Source of the DNA: Cyclobacteriaceae bacterium
GTDB lineage: Bacteria > Bacteroidota > Bacteroidia > Cytophagales > Cyclobacteriaceae
Reading direction: 5' to 3'
Length of the DNA stretch: 5,901 nucleotides
NCBI GenBank assembly: GCA_026994125.1
Contig: JALWRJ010000154.1
Coordinates: 19,765-25,665 of the forward strand
Below, piece after piece: positions 1-5,826 of the stretch (the first letter of the stretch is position 1; each line of letters starts with the position of its first letter). The notes below the pieces were generated by a model. That model saw only the letters and a program-made list of their open reading frames with translations, was not told the DNA's origin and ran no database searches. A program made the position numbers and the translations under genes.

Positions 1-149
1 GGCGTTTTGCTCGCAGCTTTGGTTTTTTTTACGCTGTTAGCTTTCGCGTTTGTTTTTTTTGCTTTGGGTGTAGCCTTTTCTTCTTTTTCCTTTTTAGAAG
101 GAATAAGGGTATCTTTTTTAATTCTTTTTAAATTATTGCCTAATGCCAT
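1..149 (-). CDS. Lysine-rich hypothetical protein, candidate ParA partner (3' part outside window)
   Basis: The frame is open from an ATG at 149 to the left edge, giving 49 codons with no stop. The visible part is strongly basic: 15 of 49 residues are lysine, with many Ala, Thr and Ser. It begins MALGNNLKRIKKD and continues as a low-complexity Lys/Glu/Ala/Pro tract that should be disordered. The ATG lies 3 bases after the parA stop and in the same frame (TAA, AAG, ATG), so the two genes are almost certainly co-transcribed and translationally linked. I do not recognise a family. Partners of ParA-type ATPases (ParB/Spo0J and others) often carry a short basic N-terminal peptide that stimulates ATP hydrolysis, and this N-terminus would fit; that role is inference. 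A histone-H1-like Lys/Ala-rich DNA-binding protein is an alternative. The C-terminal domain that would decide is not in the window. Confidence 0.7.
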   Translation of the reverse strand, partial: MALGNNLKRIKKDTLIPSKKEKEEKATPKAKKTNAKANSVKKTKAASKT

Positions 150-152
150 CTT

Positions 153-905
153 TTATTTACTTAAAGCTAAAAACTCTTTGCCAAATTCGGTGTAGTCTTT
201 GGCACTGTTCGATGTGGGCGCATACGAGATAACACTTTTACCAAACGAGGGCGCCTCGGCTGCTCTTACATTATTTCTAATGCCAGACTTAAATAACCTG
301 ATATCGAAATTCTCTTTAATGTAATCGTTTACTTCGCTGCTTAATTTACGTCTTTTATCAATCATAACCGGTAAAATTCCCAATATTTTAAGTTTGGGGT
401 TTAAATTTTCGCGAATTTGAGCAATGGTGCCATAAATTAAATCCAAGCCTTGTAGGCTAAGGGCTGTCATTTGCATGGGTATAATAACCTGATTGCTAAG
501 GGTGAGCGAATTGACCGCAAGTAACGAAAACGAAGGGGGACAATCAATAAGTACAAAGTCGTATGCAGGTAGTTTTTTTAACGTTTTTTTTAATTGCAAT
601 TCGCGTTCCTCTATTTGCGCCATCGAAATTTCGATGTTGGCCAGGTCGATAGAAGAGGGGATGATGTCCAGGTTTTCATCCTCAATATGTACAATACTCT
701 CTTTGGCCGTAGCATCGCCCATCAATACATCGCCAATGGTGTGTTTAATTTCGTTAATGCCCAGGGAATAGCTCAGGTTTCCTTGTGGGTCTAAATCTAT
801 TAAAAGCACTTTTTTGCCTTTTTTTGCAAGCACTGCCCCCAAGCTGATAACCGTGGTTGTTTTACCTGTACCTCCTTTTTGGTTTACAATCGAAATAAAC
901 TTCAT
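153..905 (-). CDS. parA: ParA/Soj-family partitioning ATPase
   Basis: This is a complete 250-residue deviant Walker-type ATPase, the usual length for Soj-like ParA without an N-terminal helix-turn-helix. The deviant Walker A motif KGGTGKTT is at residues 10-17, with signature lysine K10 and P-loop lysine K15. Walker A' is LLIDLDPQGN at 34-43 (D39), and Walker B is VLIDCPPS at 118-125 (D121). The C-terminal IRNNVRAAEAPSFGKSV at 209-225 is the conserved ParA segment containing arginines that in the family contribute to non-specific DNA binding. Members dimerise on ATP, coat the nucleoid and position DNA or protein cargo. No ParB gene and no parS-like site is visible, so the cargo is unknown: it could be the chromosome, a plasmid-derived locus or a protein assembly. 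The ATG at 905 starts directly at the first beta strand and has no obvious Shine-Dalgarno sequence. A lysine-rich gene follows immediately in the same frame. The family call is firm; the cargo is not. Confidence 0.95.
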   Translation of the reverse strand: MKFISIVNQKGGTGKTTTVISLGAVLAKKGKKVLLIDLDPQGNLSYSLGINEIKHTIGDVLMGDATAKESIVHIEDENLDIIPSSIDLANIEISMAQIEERELQLKKTLKKLPAYDFVLIDCPPSFSLLAVNSLTLSNQVIIPMQMTALSLQGLDLIYGTIAQIRENLNPKLKILGILPVMIDKRRKLSSEVNDYIKENFDIRLFKSGIRNNVRAAEAPSFGKSVISYAPTSNSAKDYTEFGKEFLALSK

Positions 906-913
906 TTGACTAA

Positions 914-925
914 AATATTAATATT
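914..925. repeat. 12-bp AT-only palindrome in the parA leader
   Basis: AATATTAATATT is a perfect palindrome between the promoter-like box and the parA ATG, where the transcription start and short leader would be. It could be an operator for autoregulation, but AT-only palindromes arise easily by chance in such AT-rich DNA, so the call is weak. Confidence 0.2.
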
Positions 926-928
926 GTT

Positions 929-964
929 CAAATTTAACGAAGGCTTAGCTCTAATTTTTGCAAA
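929..964 (-). promoter_or_regulatory. Putative Bacteroidota-type promoter of parA
   Basis: Read on the minus strand, TAAATTTG (936 to 929) matches the Bacteroidota -7 consensus TAnnTTTG exactly, and a TTTG (964 to 961) lies upstream as a possible -33 element. The spacer is 24 bases, a little longer than the usual 19-21. The -7 box ends 23 bases before the parA ATG, implying a very short leader. The same box at the same distance precedes the small minus-strand ORF near the right end. Confidence 0.45.
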
Positions 965-1056
965 TACACTAAAAAGGTTTGTTAAAATGTAGAGATTTGT
1001 AGTCTGTTTTTTGTGAATAAATAGTTGGTTTAACATCATTTAATTAGATTTATACG

Positions 1057-2535
1057 ATGGAAAAAAGGTTTGATGAAGATTGGCTTACCATGGCCGAAGA
1101 AATAGCCCAAATAGGTTATTTTGAGATGGATATTGCCACCGAGCAAATTTATTGTTCTAAAGGAGCTATAAGTATCTTACAAATTGCGTCTGATAAACCC
1201 TTTTATTTCAACGATTTAGTAAATTTAATTCATCCTAACGATATTGGTAGGGTACACCGGGCTTCGATGCAGGCAATTAATAACCAAACGGTATTTAGGT
1301 TAGAGTTTAGGTTGGGTAATTCGCCTACCGAGCTTATTCATTTGCTGGCTAATGGGCGTGTAAAGCAAAACGAGGCCGGGGAGGCAAAAACCGTGCTTTG
1401 GAGTATTCAGGATATTACACGGCAGAAGGCCTACGAGGAAGCCATTGAATTAAGTGAGGCTCGTCTTAAATATGCCGAAAAAATAGCTAAACTAGGAAAT
1501 TTTGAATGGAATTTAAGAACGAATGCGTTTTTGATTTCGGATGAGATTTACCGTATTTTAGAATTAGACCCGGTTGAGTATGATGGTACTATTGATAATT
1601 TTTTACGATTTGTGCATCCTAAAGATTTTGCCAAGGTAAACCAAGCCAGACTTAAAAAAGAAAAAGAGCTGGAAGATAACGATACACCAATTTCGTACCG
1701 CATACGAACCGGGGTGCGCAAGGAGATTAAGCATATTTATTCGAAGGGCGAAACCATTGTAGGCCCCGATGGGAAACCCGATAAGCGTATAGGCATAATT
1801 ATGGATGTTACCCGGCAGGTAAAGCTTGAAGAAAAGCTTAGAAAGGCCAATAAAAAGAAATTGAAGCTGATAGCCGAACGAGAGCGTATTGGAGCCGAAG
1901 CCATTATTTTTGGACAGGAGGACGAGCGCCAACGTATGTCTATGGAAATACACGATGGACTGGGGCAAATTTTAACAGCGGTTTATTTTAACCTAAACCA
2001 CTTGGAGTCGCTTACCGAGCCCTACGAAAACCCCGAAATTGAAAAAAGTTTAAACGAAGTATTTGAGTTGCTGCAAAAATCGAGGACTTCGATACGTGCC
2101 ATTGCCAATAACCTTATGCCGCAGGTGCTTATGAAATTTGGCTTATTTGGAGCCATACAGGCTTTGGTAGATGAGCTTTTTGCCAACACACCGGCCAAAA
2201 TATATTTAAAAGCACCCGATAGTAAGATTAGGTATGAACAAAGCCAGGAAATTAGTATTTACAGAATTATTCAGGAAATCTTAAACAACACTGTAAAGCA
2301 CGCCAAGGCCTCGGAGGTAATGCTGCGTATTTCGATTTATAAAAATTACCTAAATATATACCTGGCCGATGATGGAGTGGGATTTGATTTAAAAAATGCT
2401 GAAACAGCCCATTTAAAAAGCAAGGGAATTTCTAATATACGGCAACGAATAAAATTTTTATCGGGTACATTACATGCTAAAATTAAGAATGGTTCAAGGC
2501 TTTTCATTCAAATTCCGGTTATTTTACAAGCATAA
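1057..2535 (+). CDS. Soluble PAS-PAS sensor histidine kinase (HisKA_3/NarX-like)
   Basis: The 492-residue protein has two PAS_3-like sensor domains in tandem. The first covers about residues 10-125 and ends in the PAC-like SIQDITRQKAYEE; the second covers about 137-258 and ends GIIMDVTRQVKLEEK. A charged, probably coiled-coil linker follows at about 255-290. The HisKA_3 dimerisation domain has the H-box MEIHDGLGQ, with the phosphorylated histidine expected at H299. The HATPase_c domain has an N-box EILNNTVKHAKAS (N410, N411, H415), a G1 box DDGVGF at 438-443 and a G2-like KGISNIRQR at 456-464. There is no signal peptide or hydrophobic span, so the kinase should be cytoplasmic and sense an internal ligand, redox state or partner protein. 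HisKA_3 kinases pair with NarL/FixJ-type regulators, and exactly such a gene lies 78 bases downstream. The first in-frame ATG is used; no clear Shine-Dalgarno sequence is seen. The PAS ligand cannot be told from sequence: no heme- or flavin-binding signature is evident. Confidence 0.95.
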   Translation: MEKRFDEDWLTMAEEIAQIGYFEMDIATEQIYCSKGAISILQIASDKPFYFNDLVNLIHPNDIGRVHRASMQAINNQTVFRLEFRLGNSPTELIHLLANGRVKQNEAGEAKTVLWSIQDITRQKAYEEAIELSEARLKYAEKIAKLGNFEWNLRTNAFLISDEIYRILELDPVEYDGTIDNFLRFVHPKDFAKVNQARLKKEKELEDNDTPISYRIRTGVRKEIKHIYSKGETIVGPDGKPDKRIGIIMDVTRQVKLEEKLRKANKKKLKLIAERERIGAEAIIFGQEDERQRMSMEIHDGLGQILTAVYFNLNHLESLTEPYENPEIEKSLNEVFELLQKSRTSIRAIANNLMPQVLMKFGLFGAIQALVDELFANTPAKIYLKAPDSKIRYEQSQEISIYRIIQEILNNTVKHAKASEVMLRISIYKNYLNIYLADDGVGFDLKNAETAHLKSKGISNIRQRIKFLSGTLHAKIKNGSRLFIQIPVILQA

Positions 2536-2562
2536 TTGCCAATTCATTTTTATTATTGGTAA
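2536..2562 (+). other. Weak hairpin directly after the kinase stop
   Basis: TTGCCAAT (2536-2543) can pair with ATTGGTAA (2555-2562) through one G-U wobble, leaving an 11-base loop. The stem starts at the first base after the kinase stop codon. A short T-run occurs only at 2573-2579, too far for a classical terminator, so it may be a weak attenuator or processing site that lowers read-through into the regulator gene, or chance. Confidence 0.25.
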
Positions 2563-2588
2563 AGAAATGTTATTTTTTTGCTATCGAA

Positions 2589-2596
2589 TAGATTTG
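2589..2596 (+). promoter_or_regulatory. Possible internal promoter (-7 box) of the response regulator gene
   Basis: TAGATTTG is an exact match to TAnnTTTG and lies 17 bases before the chosen ATG at 2614. No TTG sits at the proper distance upstream (the nearest candidates leave 8 or 30 bases), so the -33 half is missing or degenerate. If used, it would let the regulator be made independently of its kinase from a leader of about 10 bases. Confidence 0.3.
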
Positions 2597-2613
2597 AACT
2601 AAACGTACTGGCT

Positions 2614-3279
2614 ATGAACTCAAAAATAAGACTATTGATGGTGGAAGACCACCAAATTGTAAGTGATGGACTTTTGAAGTTAATCCAGGACGAGGAAGAT
2701 ATAGAAGTTGTAGAAGTGATAGATAATGCGCAGGATGCCTTAACCTATATCGAAAATAATCAGGTGGATATTGTGATGTCGGATATAACCATGCCCGGTA
2801 TGTCGGGGTTGGAATTTACCCAAATAGTAACCGAAAAATATATTACTCCCAGGGTGTTACTGTTATCGATGCACGAAGACGAAGAGTATGTGTTAACTGC
2901 CGTTGATAACGGAGCCATGGGTTACCTGACTAAGGATGTTAAGCGATCGGAACTGCTAAAGGCGATACGTAAAATTGCTTCGGGCGAAAAACATTTTAGC
3001 CCAAAAGTTACCGAAATAATGATTACGGGGTATGCGAACCGAGCCTCGCGTGTACGAGCCGACCGGGATAAGCCGGATACCAAATTAACTGAGCGCGAGC
3101 AAGAAATACTGGGCTACATAGTAAAGGGATATAGCAATAAACAAATTGGCTACGAACTAGATATTAGCAAACGAACTGTAGATACTCACCGCACCAATAT
3201 TATGAAAAAACTGGATGCCAAAAACACGGCTATGATTGTAAAAGAGGCCATTGATAGAGGGTTGGTGCCTGAAGACTAA
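2614..3279 (+). CDS. NarL/FixJ-family response regulator (receiver + LuxR-type HTH)
   Basis: This 221-residue DNA-binding regulator has an N-terminal receiver domain (about 4-122) with acidic pair E11-D12, phosphoacceptor D57 in MSDITMPGMSG, switch residues S85 and Y104, and K107 in YLTKD. After a linker of about 35 residues comes a LuxR-type helix-turn-helix (about 157-215) with LTEREQEIL, GYSNKQIGYELDIS as the HTH core and KRTVDTHRTNIMKKL as the recognition helix. All catalytic positions are intact, so it should be phosphorylated by the PAS-PAS kinase encoded just upstream and then bind target promoters as a dimer. The frame is open back to a TTG at 2578, but I chose the ATG at 2614: the conserved receiver begins four residues later (KIRLLMVEDHQ), the extra 12 codons match nothing, and they overlap a promoter-like box. 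Targets are unknown; the downstream peptidase gene is one candidate only by position. Confidence 0.95.
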   Translation: MNSKIRLLMVEDHQIVSDGLLKLIQDEEDIEVVEVIDNAQDALTYIENNQVDIVMSDITMPGMSGLEFTQIVTEKYITPRVLLLSMHEDEEYVLTAVDNGAMGYLTKDVKRSELLKAIRKIASGEKHFSPKVTEIMITGYANRASRVRADRDKPDTKLTEREQEILGYIVKGYSNKQIGYELDISKRTVDTHRTNIMKKLDAKNTAMIVKEAIDRGLVPED

Positions 3280-3301
3280 CAGGTAGCTGTGCTAAAAAAA
3301 A

Positions 3302-3331
3302 TTGTTCTTGAATACAACCGTCTTTTTTTTT
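3302..3331 (+). terminator. Possible weak terminator after the two-component genes
   Basis: A small dyad, TTGT (3302-3305) with ACAA (3314-3317), is followed after five bases by a run of nine T at 3323-3331. The stem is only 4 bp, so this is a poor intrinsic terminator. The T-run is also the loop side of a second weak hairpin, TCTTTT (3321-3326) with AAAAGA (3332-3337). It is the only U-tract candidate between the regulator and the peptidase. Confidence 0.25.
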
Positions 3332-3379
3332 AAAAGATGTAGGCAAGTTAGCTGCTTTGCTAAATTTTTAAAACAGGTT

Positions 3380-3448
3380 TTATAGGCTCTAAACTTCTTT
3401 TTAACGACTCCGGACTTTTACATAAACGGTAAGTTTTTATGCCTATAA
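3380..3448. repeat. Long-range imperfect inverted repeat in the regulator-peptidase gap
   Basis: Outer arms TTATAGGC (3380-3387) and GCCTATAA (3441-3448) are perfectly complementary. Three to four bases further in, AAACTT (3391-3396) pairs with AAGTTT (3431-3436). A weak CCG/CGG pairing (3410-3412 with 3427-3429) is possible inside. Together these could form a 69-base stem-loop RNA with a small internal loop. It ends 6 bases before a promoter-like box for the peptidase gene, so it could be the 3' end of the regulator transcript, a small RNA or a protein-binding site. Function is unknown. Confidence 0.35.
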
Positions 3449-3454
3449 TAAAGC

Positions 3455-3462
3455 TATTTTTG
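3455..3462 (+). promoter_or_regulatory. Putative promoter (-7 box) of the M13 peptidase gene
   Basis: TATTTTTG matches TAnnTTTG exactly and lies 55 bases before the ATG, implying a leader of about 45-50 bases. The region where a -33 TTTG would sit reads only GTTTTTAT, so the upstream half is weak. The leader contains a GC-rich patch (about 3475-3496) unlike the AT-rich surroundings, which could form a short CCCT/AGGG hairpin. Confidence 0.4.
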
Positions 3463-3517
3463 AGGCAAAGATAACCCTGCCTGCATAGGGGCGGGTAAAT
3501 AACAACTAACTTTTATT

Positions 3518-5572
3518 ATGCTTTACAAAAAACTAAGTGTGCTGGCTTGTGCGGTGGCCATGATGGCCTGCACAAACGAAAAACAGGTGCAAACTGAGGT
3601 TACGGCAATTGAACTGGATAATATGGATTCTACCGTACGCCCAGCCGATGACTTTTTTAAATTCGTAAATGGTAATTGGGTAGCCAATACCGAAATACCG
3701 GCCGATCAAGGCAGGTGGGGCAGTTTTAACGAATTACGCGAATACAACAACGATGTGGTGATGGATGTGCTTAAAAAAGCAGCCGAAAGCGGTAAATATG
3801 AAGAAGGAACCGACCAGAAAAAAGCAGCAGACTTTTTTAGCATAGGTATGGACTCGTTGCTGGCTGAAAACACGGGCGTAAAACCCGTTGAGAAATTTTT
3901 TGAGCAAATTTCTGCCATTACTAATGCAACTGATCTCCAAAAGTATTTATCCATGCAACAACAGTATGGCGGTGGTGCTTTCTTTAATTTTGCCGTTTTT
4001 CAAGATTTAAAACAAAGTGATGTAATGGCTGCCTACCTGGCGCAAGGTGGTTTGGGGCTGCCCGATAGAGATTATTATACAAAAACAGATGATAAATCGG
4101 TCGAAATCCGGCAAAAATACGAAGCCTTTGTGGCTGATATGTTTATGCGTGTAACCGGTGTGGACGAAGCTACAGCCAAACAACATGCCAAAACTGTAAT
4201 GGAGTTGGAAACCCAATTGGCTAAAGCATCGATGACTAATGTGGAGCGGAGAAATACCCCCGCTTTATACAATAAAATGGCAGTTGATGAGCTAAGCGGT
4301 TTGGCTCCTTCATTTGATTGGCATGCTTACCTAATCGATTTGGGTGCCACACACCTGGATACGCTTATTGTTATGCAACCCAAATTTATTCAAGAATTTG
4401 AACATATTATTGCTGAAACACCGGTAAGCAACTGGAAAACCTACTTGCAATGGGCGCTTATAAATAAGAGTGCTAACTATTTAAACCACGATATTGTAAA
4501 AGCAAACTTTGATTTTTATGGTACCGAACTCAGGGGTACTAAAGAAATGCGCCCACGATGGAAGCGCGTATTGGGTACTACCAATCGGTTTATGGGCGAA
4601 GCCATTGGGAAATTGTATGTTGATGATGCCTTCCCGCCCGAAGCCAAAGCAAGTGCCATTGAAATGGTAGATTATATTAAAAAGGCCTATGCGGCACGGA
4701 TTAAAAATTTAGATTGGATGACCGACTCTACCAAAGAGCAGGCCCTTGCAAAGCTATCTACCTTTACCGTTAAAATAGGCTATCCGGATAAATGGAAAGA
4801 CTACTCGATGTTGGAAGTAAAAAATGCGGGGGAGGGCGCTTCGTACATCGATAATGTATTGGCCGCCTCTAAGTTTACATTTCAACGAAATTTAGATAAG
4901 CTGGGCAAGCCGGTAGATAAAACCGAGTGGAATATGAACCCACAAACCGTAAATGCTTACTACAACCCCTTGCAAAACGAAATTGTGTTTCCAGCCGGTA
5001 TTCTACAACCTCCCTTTTATAATTATAAAGCCGATGCGGCCGTAAATTTTGGAGGTATTGGCGCTGTAATAGGACACGAAATATCGCATGGATTTGATGA
5101 TCAGGGGGCTCGATTTGACCCCGAAGGAAATATGAAAAATTGGTGGACTAAGGAAGATTCGGCTAATTTTAAAGCGCGAAACGGAAAGCTAATAGCTCAG
5201 TTTAATGCTTTTGAGCCATTAGATAGTGTGTATGTAAATGGTGCTTTTACCTTAGGCGAAAATATAGGCGACTTAGGCGGTGTAAATGCTGCTTACGATG
5301 GGTTGCAATTATACATGGCAGATCATGGGCGGCCAGAAGATATTGATGGTTTAACTGCGGAGCAGCGATTTTTTGTTTCTTGGGCTACCATTTGGCGTAT
5401 AAAATACCGAGACGAAACCTTGCGAACACAAGTAAATACAGACCCCCATTCGCCAGGTATGTACAGAGCCAACGGGCCCTTGCAAAATATGCCTGCCTTT
5501 TATAAGGCCTTTGATGTGAAACCCGGAGATGGCATGTATAGAGATGACAGCGTGAGGGTTGTGATTTGGTAA
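3518..5572 (+). CDS. M13-family zinc metallopeptidase lipoprotein (PepO/neprilysin-like)
   Basis: The 684-residue protein is a full-length gluzincin endopeptidase. It opens with a lipoprotein signal (MLYKK, a hydrophobic stretch, then the lipobox-like MMAC with C18 as the lipidated cysteine), so it should be anchored in the envelope with the enzyme outside the cytoplasm. The Peptidase_M13_N region (about 40-420) includes DDFFKFVNGNWV and the family motif LGLPDRDYY at 179-187. The catalytic domain (about 475-684) has substrate-binding NAYY at 479-482, zinc motif HEISH at 520-524 (H520, H524, catalytic E521), GENIGD at 580-585 with third zinc ligand E581 and D585, and DPHSPGMYR at 642-650 with transition-state H644 and R650, matching neprilysin H711 and R717. 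It ends in the usual aromatic tail VVIW. Family members cleave short peptides on the amino side of hydrophobic residues; here the role is probably peptide scavenging or signal-peptide turnover. The gene stands alone behind its own promoter-like box. Which M13 paralogue it is cannot be told. Confidence 0.96.
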   Translation: MLYKKLSVLACAVAMMACTNEKQVQTEVTAIELDNMDSTVRPADDFFKFVNGNWVANTEIPADQGRWGSFNELREYNNDVVMDVLKKAAESGKYEEGTDQKKAADFFSIGMDSLLAENTGVKPVEKFFEQISAITNATDLQKYLSMQQQYGGGAFFNFAVFQDLKQSDVMAAYLAQGGLGLPDRDYYTKTDDKSVEIRQKYEAFVADMFMRVTGVDEATAKQHAKTVMELETQLAKASMTNVERRNTPALYNKMAVDELSGLAPSFDWHAYLIDLGATHLDTLIVMQPKFIQEFEHIIAETPVSNWKTYLQWALINKSANYLNHDIVKANFDFYGTELRGTKEMRPRWKRVLGTTNRFMGEAIGKLYVDDAFPPEAKASAIEMVDYIKKAYAARIKNLDWMTDSTKEQALAKLSTFTVKIGYPDKWKDYSMLEVKNAGEGASYIDNVLAASKFTFQRNLDKLGKPVDKTEWNMNPQTVNAYYNPLQNEIVFPAGILQPPFYNYKADAAVNFGGIGAVIGHEISHGFDDQGARFDPEGNMKNWWTKEDSANFKARNGKLIAQFNAFEPLDSVYVNGAFTLGENIGDLGGVNAAYDGLQLYMADHGRPEDIDGLTAEQRFFVSWATIWRIKYRDETLRTQVNTDPHSPGMYRANGPLQNMPAFYKAFDVKPGDGMYRDDSVRVVIW

Positions 5573-5588
5573 GAAAAACTTAGTTTCG

Positions 5589-5744
5589 CTATTTTCTAAC
5601 GCAGGCTTTCAATAAAGGAAGCCTGTGCTTAGTTGCCTTATCTATGTAATCTTTACCCCTAAAGCCATATTGGTTTTGTAGTGAATAATAGCGATTAAAG
5701 ATGCTATGCTTGTTATCTAGGGCTTGCTGAAAAACGTCTTGCAT
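5589..5744 (-). CDS. Small hypothetical protein, 51 aa
   Basis: A minus-strand frame runs from an ATG at 5744 to a TAG at 5589, encoding 51 residues that begin MQDVFQQALDNKHSIF and end LKACVRK. The frame is also open 17 codons upstream of the ATG, to a TAA at 5798-5796, but has no ATG, GTG or TTG there. Composition is balanced and soluble-looking, rich in Gln, Asn, Lys and aromatic residues, with no signal peptide or membrane span. I recognise no family. The best support is a TAAATTTG promoter-like box 23 bases before the ATG, the same box and distance as at parA. It is convergent with the peptidase gene, with 16 bases between the two stops, and an 11-pair hairpin lies inside its last codons. 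It may be a genuine small gene, a remnant of a longer one, or chance. Confidence 0.45.
   Translation of the reverse strand: MQDVFQQALDNKHSIFNRYYSLQNQYGFRGKDYIDKATKHRLPLLKACVRK
5600..5627 (+). terminator. Stable hairpin downstream of the peptidase gene
   Basis: CGCAGGCTTTC (5600-5610) pairs with GGAAGCCTGTG (5617-5627) through 11 pairs including two G-U wobbles, with a six-base loop AATAAA. It begins 27 bases after the peptidase stop, where a terminator is expected, and is the strongest GC-containing hairpin near it. No U-tract follows on either strand, so it may act as an mRNA 3'-end stabiliser or a terminator of reduced efficiency. It overlaps the last codons of the small convergent ORF. 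Confidence 0.45.
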
Positions 5745-5767
5745 ATTTACTATCAGTCTGTTAACTT

Positions 5768-5805
5768 CAAATTTAGGGATTAAAGTGCAAGCTTTTTAAA
5801 ACAAA
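5768..5805 (-). promoter_or_regulatory. Putative promoter of the small minus-strand ORF
   Basis: On the minus strand, TAAATTTG (5775 to 5768) matches the Bacteroidota -7 consensus exactly. TTTG (5805 to 5802) is a possible -33 element, but the spacer of 26 bases is long. The box ends 23 bases before the ATG at 5744. The bases after it (GAA) also match those at the parA promoter. Confidence 0.4.
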
Positions 5806-5826
5806 ACACTTAAAACCCTTGCACTT
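5783..5826. repeat. 9-bp inverted repeat around the small ORF's promoter
   Basis: AAGTGCAAG (5783-5791) and CTTGCACTT (5818-5826) are exact reverse complements separated by 26 bases. They flank the candidate -33 element of the minus-strand promoter, an arrangement expected of an operator or of a stem-loop. A related GCACTT recurs at 5873-5878. The right arm directly abuts the large AT-rich palindrome. Confidence 0.4.

Noticed and set aside
7..195. Plus-strand ORF of 62 codons rich in Phe, Leu and Ala, resembling a membrane peptide.
   Set aside because: It is the antisense image of the lysine-rich minus-strand gene (AAA/AAG read as TTT/CTT) and the parA 3' end; the minus-strand pair explains the region.
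493..794. Two overlapping plus-strand ORFs (493-771 and 594-794).
   Set aside because: They lie wholly inside parA, which has every expected ATPase motif.
1025..1052. TTG-N17-TAGATTTA as a promoter for the kinase.
   Set aside because: The last base of the -7 box differs from consensus and the box ends four bases before the ATG, which would require a leaderless transcript. No convincing kinase promoter was found.
906..1056. A parS site between parA and the kinase.
   Set aside because: No match to the TGTTTCACGTGAAACA-type site was seen here or elsewhere in the window.
1603..1968. Minus-strand ORF of 121 codons inside the kinase.
   Set aside because: It overlaps the conserved second PAS domain and the start of HisKA_3, has no recognisable domain, and is an antisense shadow.
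2578..2613. Upstream TTG start that would extend the response regulator by 12 residues.
   Set aside because: The receiver domain starts right after the ATG at 2614, and the extension overlaps a promoter-like box and matches no family residues.
3439..3474. Eleven-codon ORF starting at the ATG at 3439 as a leader peptide for the peptidase gene.
   Set aside because: It overlaps the promoter-like box at 3455-3462, so it would not be in that transcript, and nothing suggests attenuation.
3706..4272. Four minus-strand ORFs of 65-82 codons within the peptidase gene.
   Set aside because: They are antisense shadows of the conserved M13 N-terminal domain.
5549..5572. Tail VVIW in place of the CxxW-type C-terminus of animal neprilysins as a defect.
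   Set aside because: Bacterial M13 enzymes lack the disulfides of animal homologues and the terminal aromatic residue is kept, so this is normal for the family.
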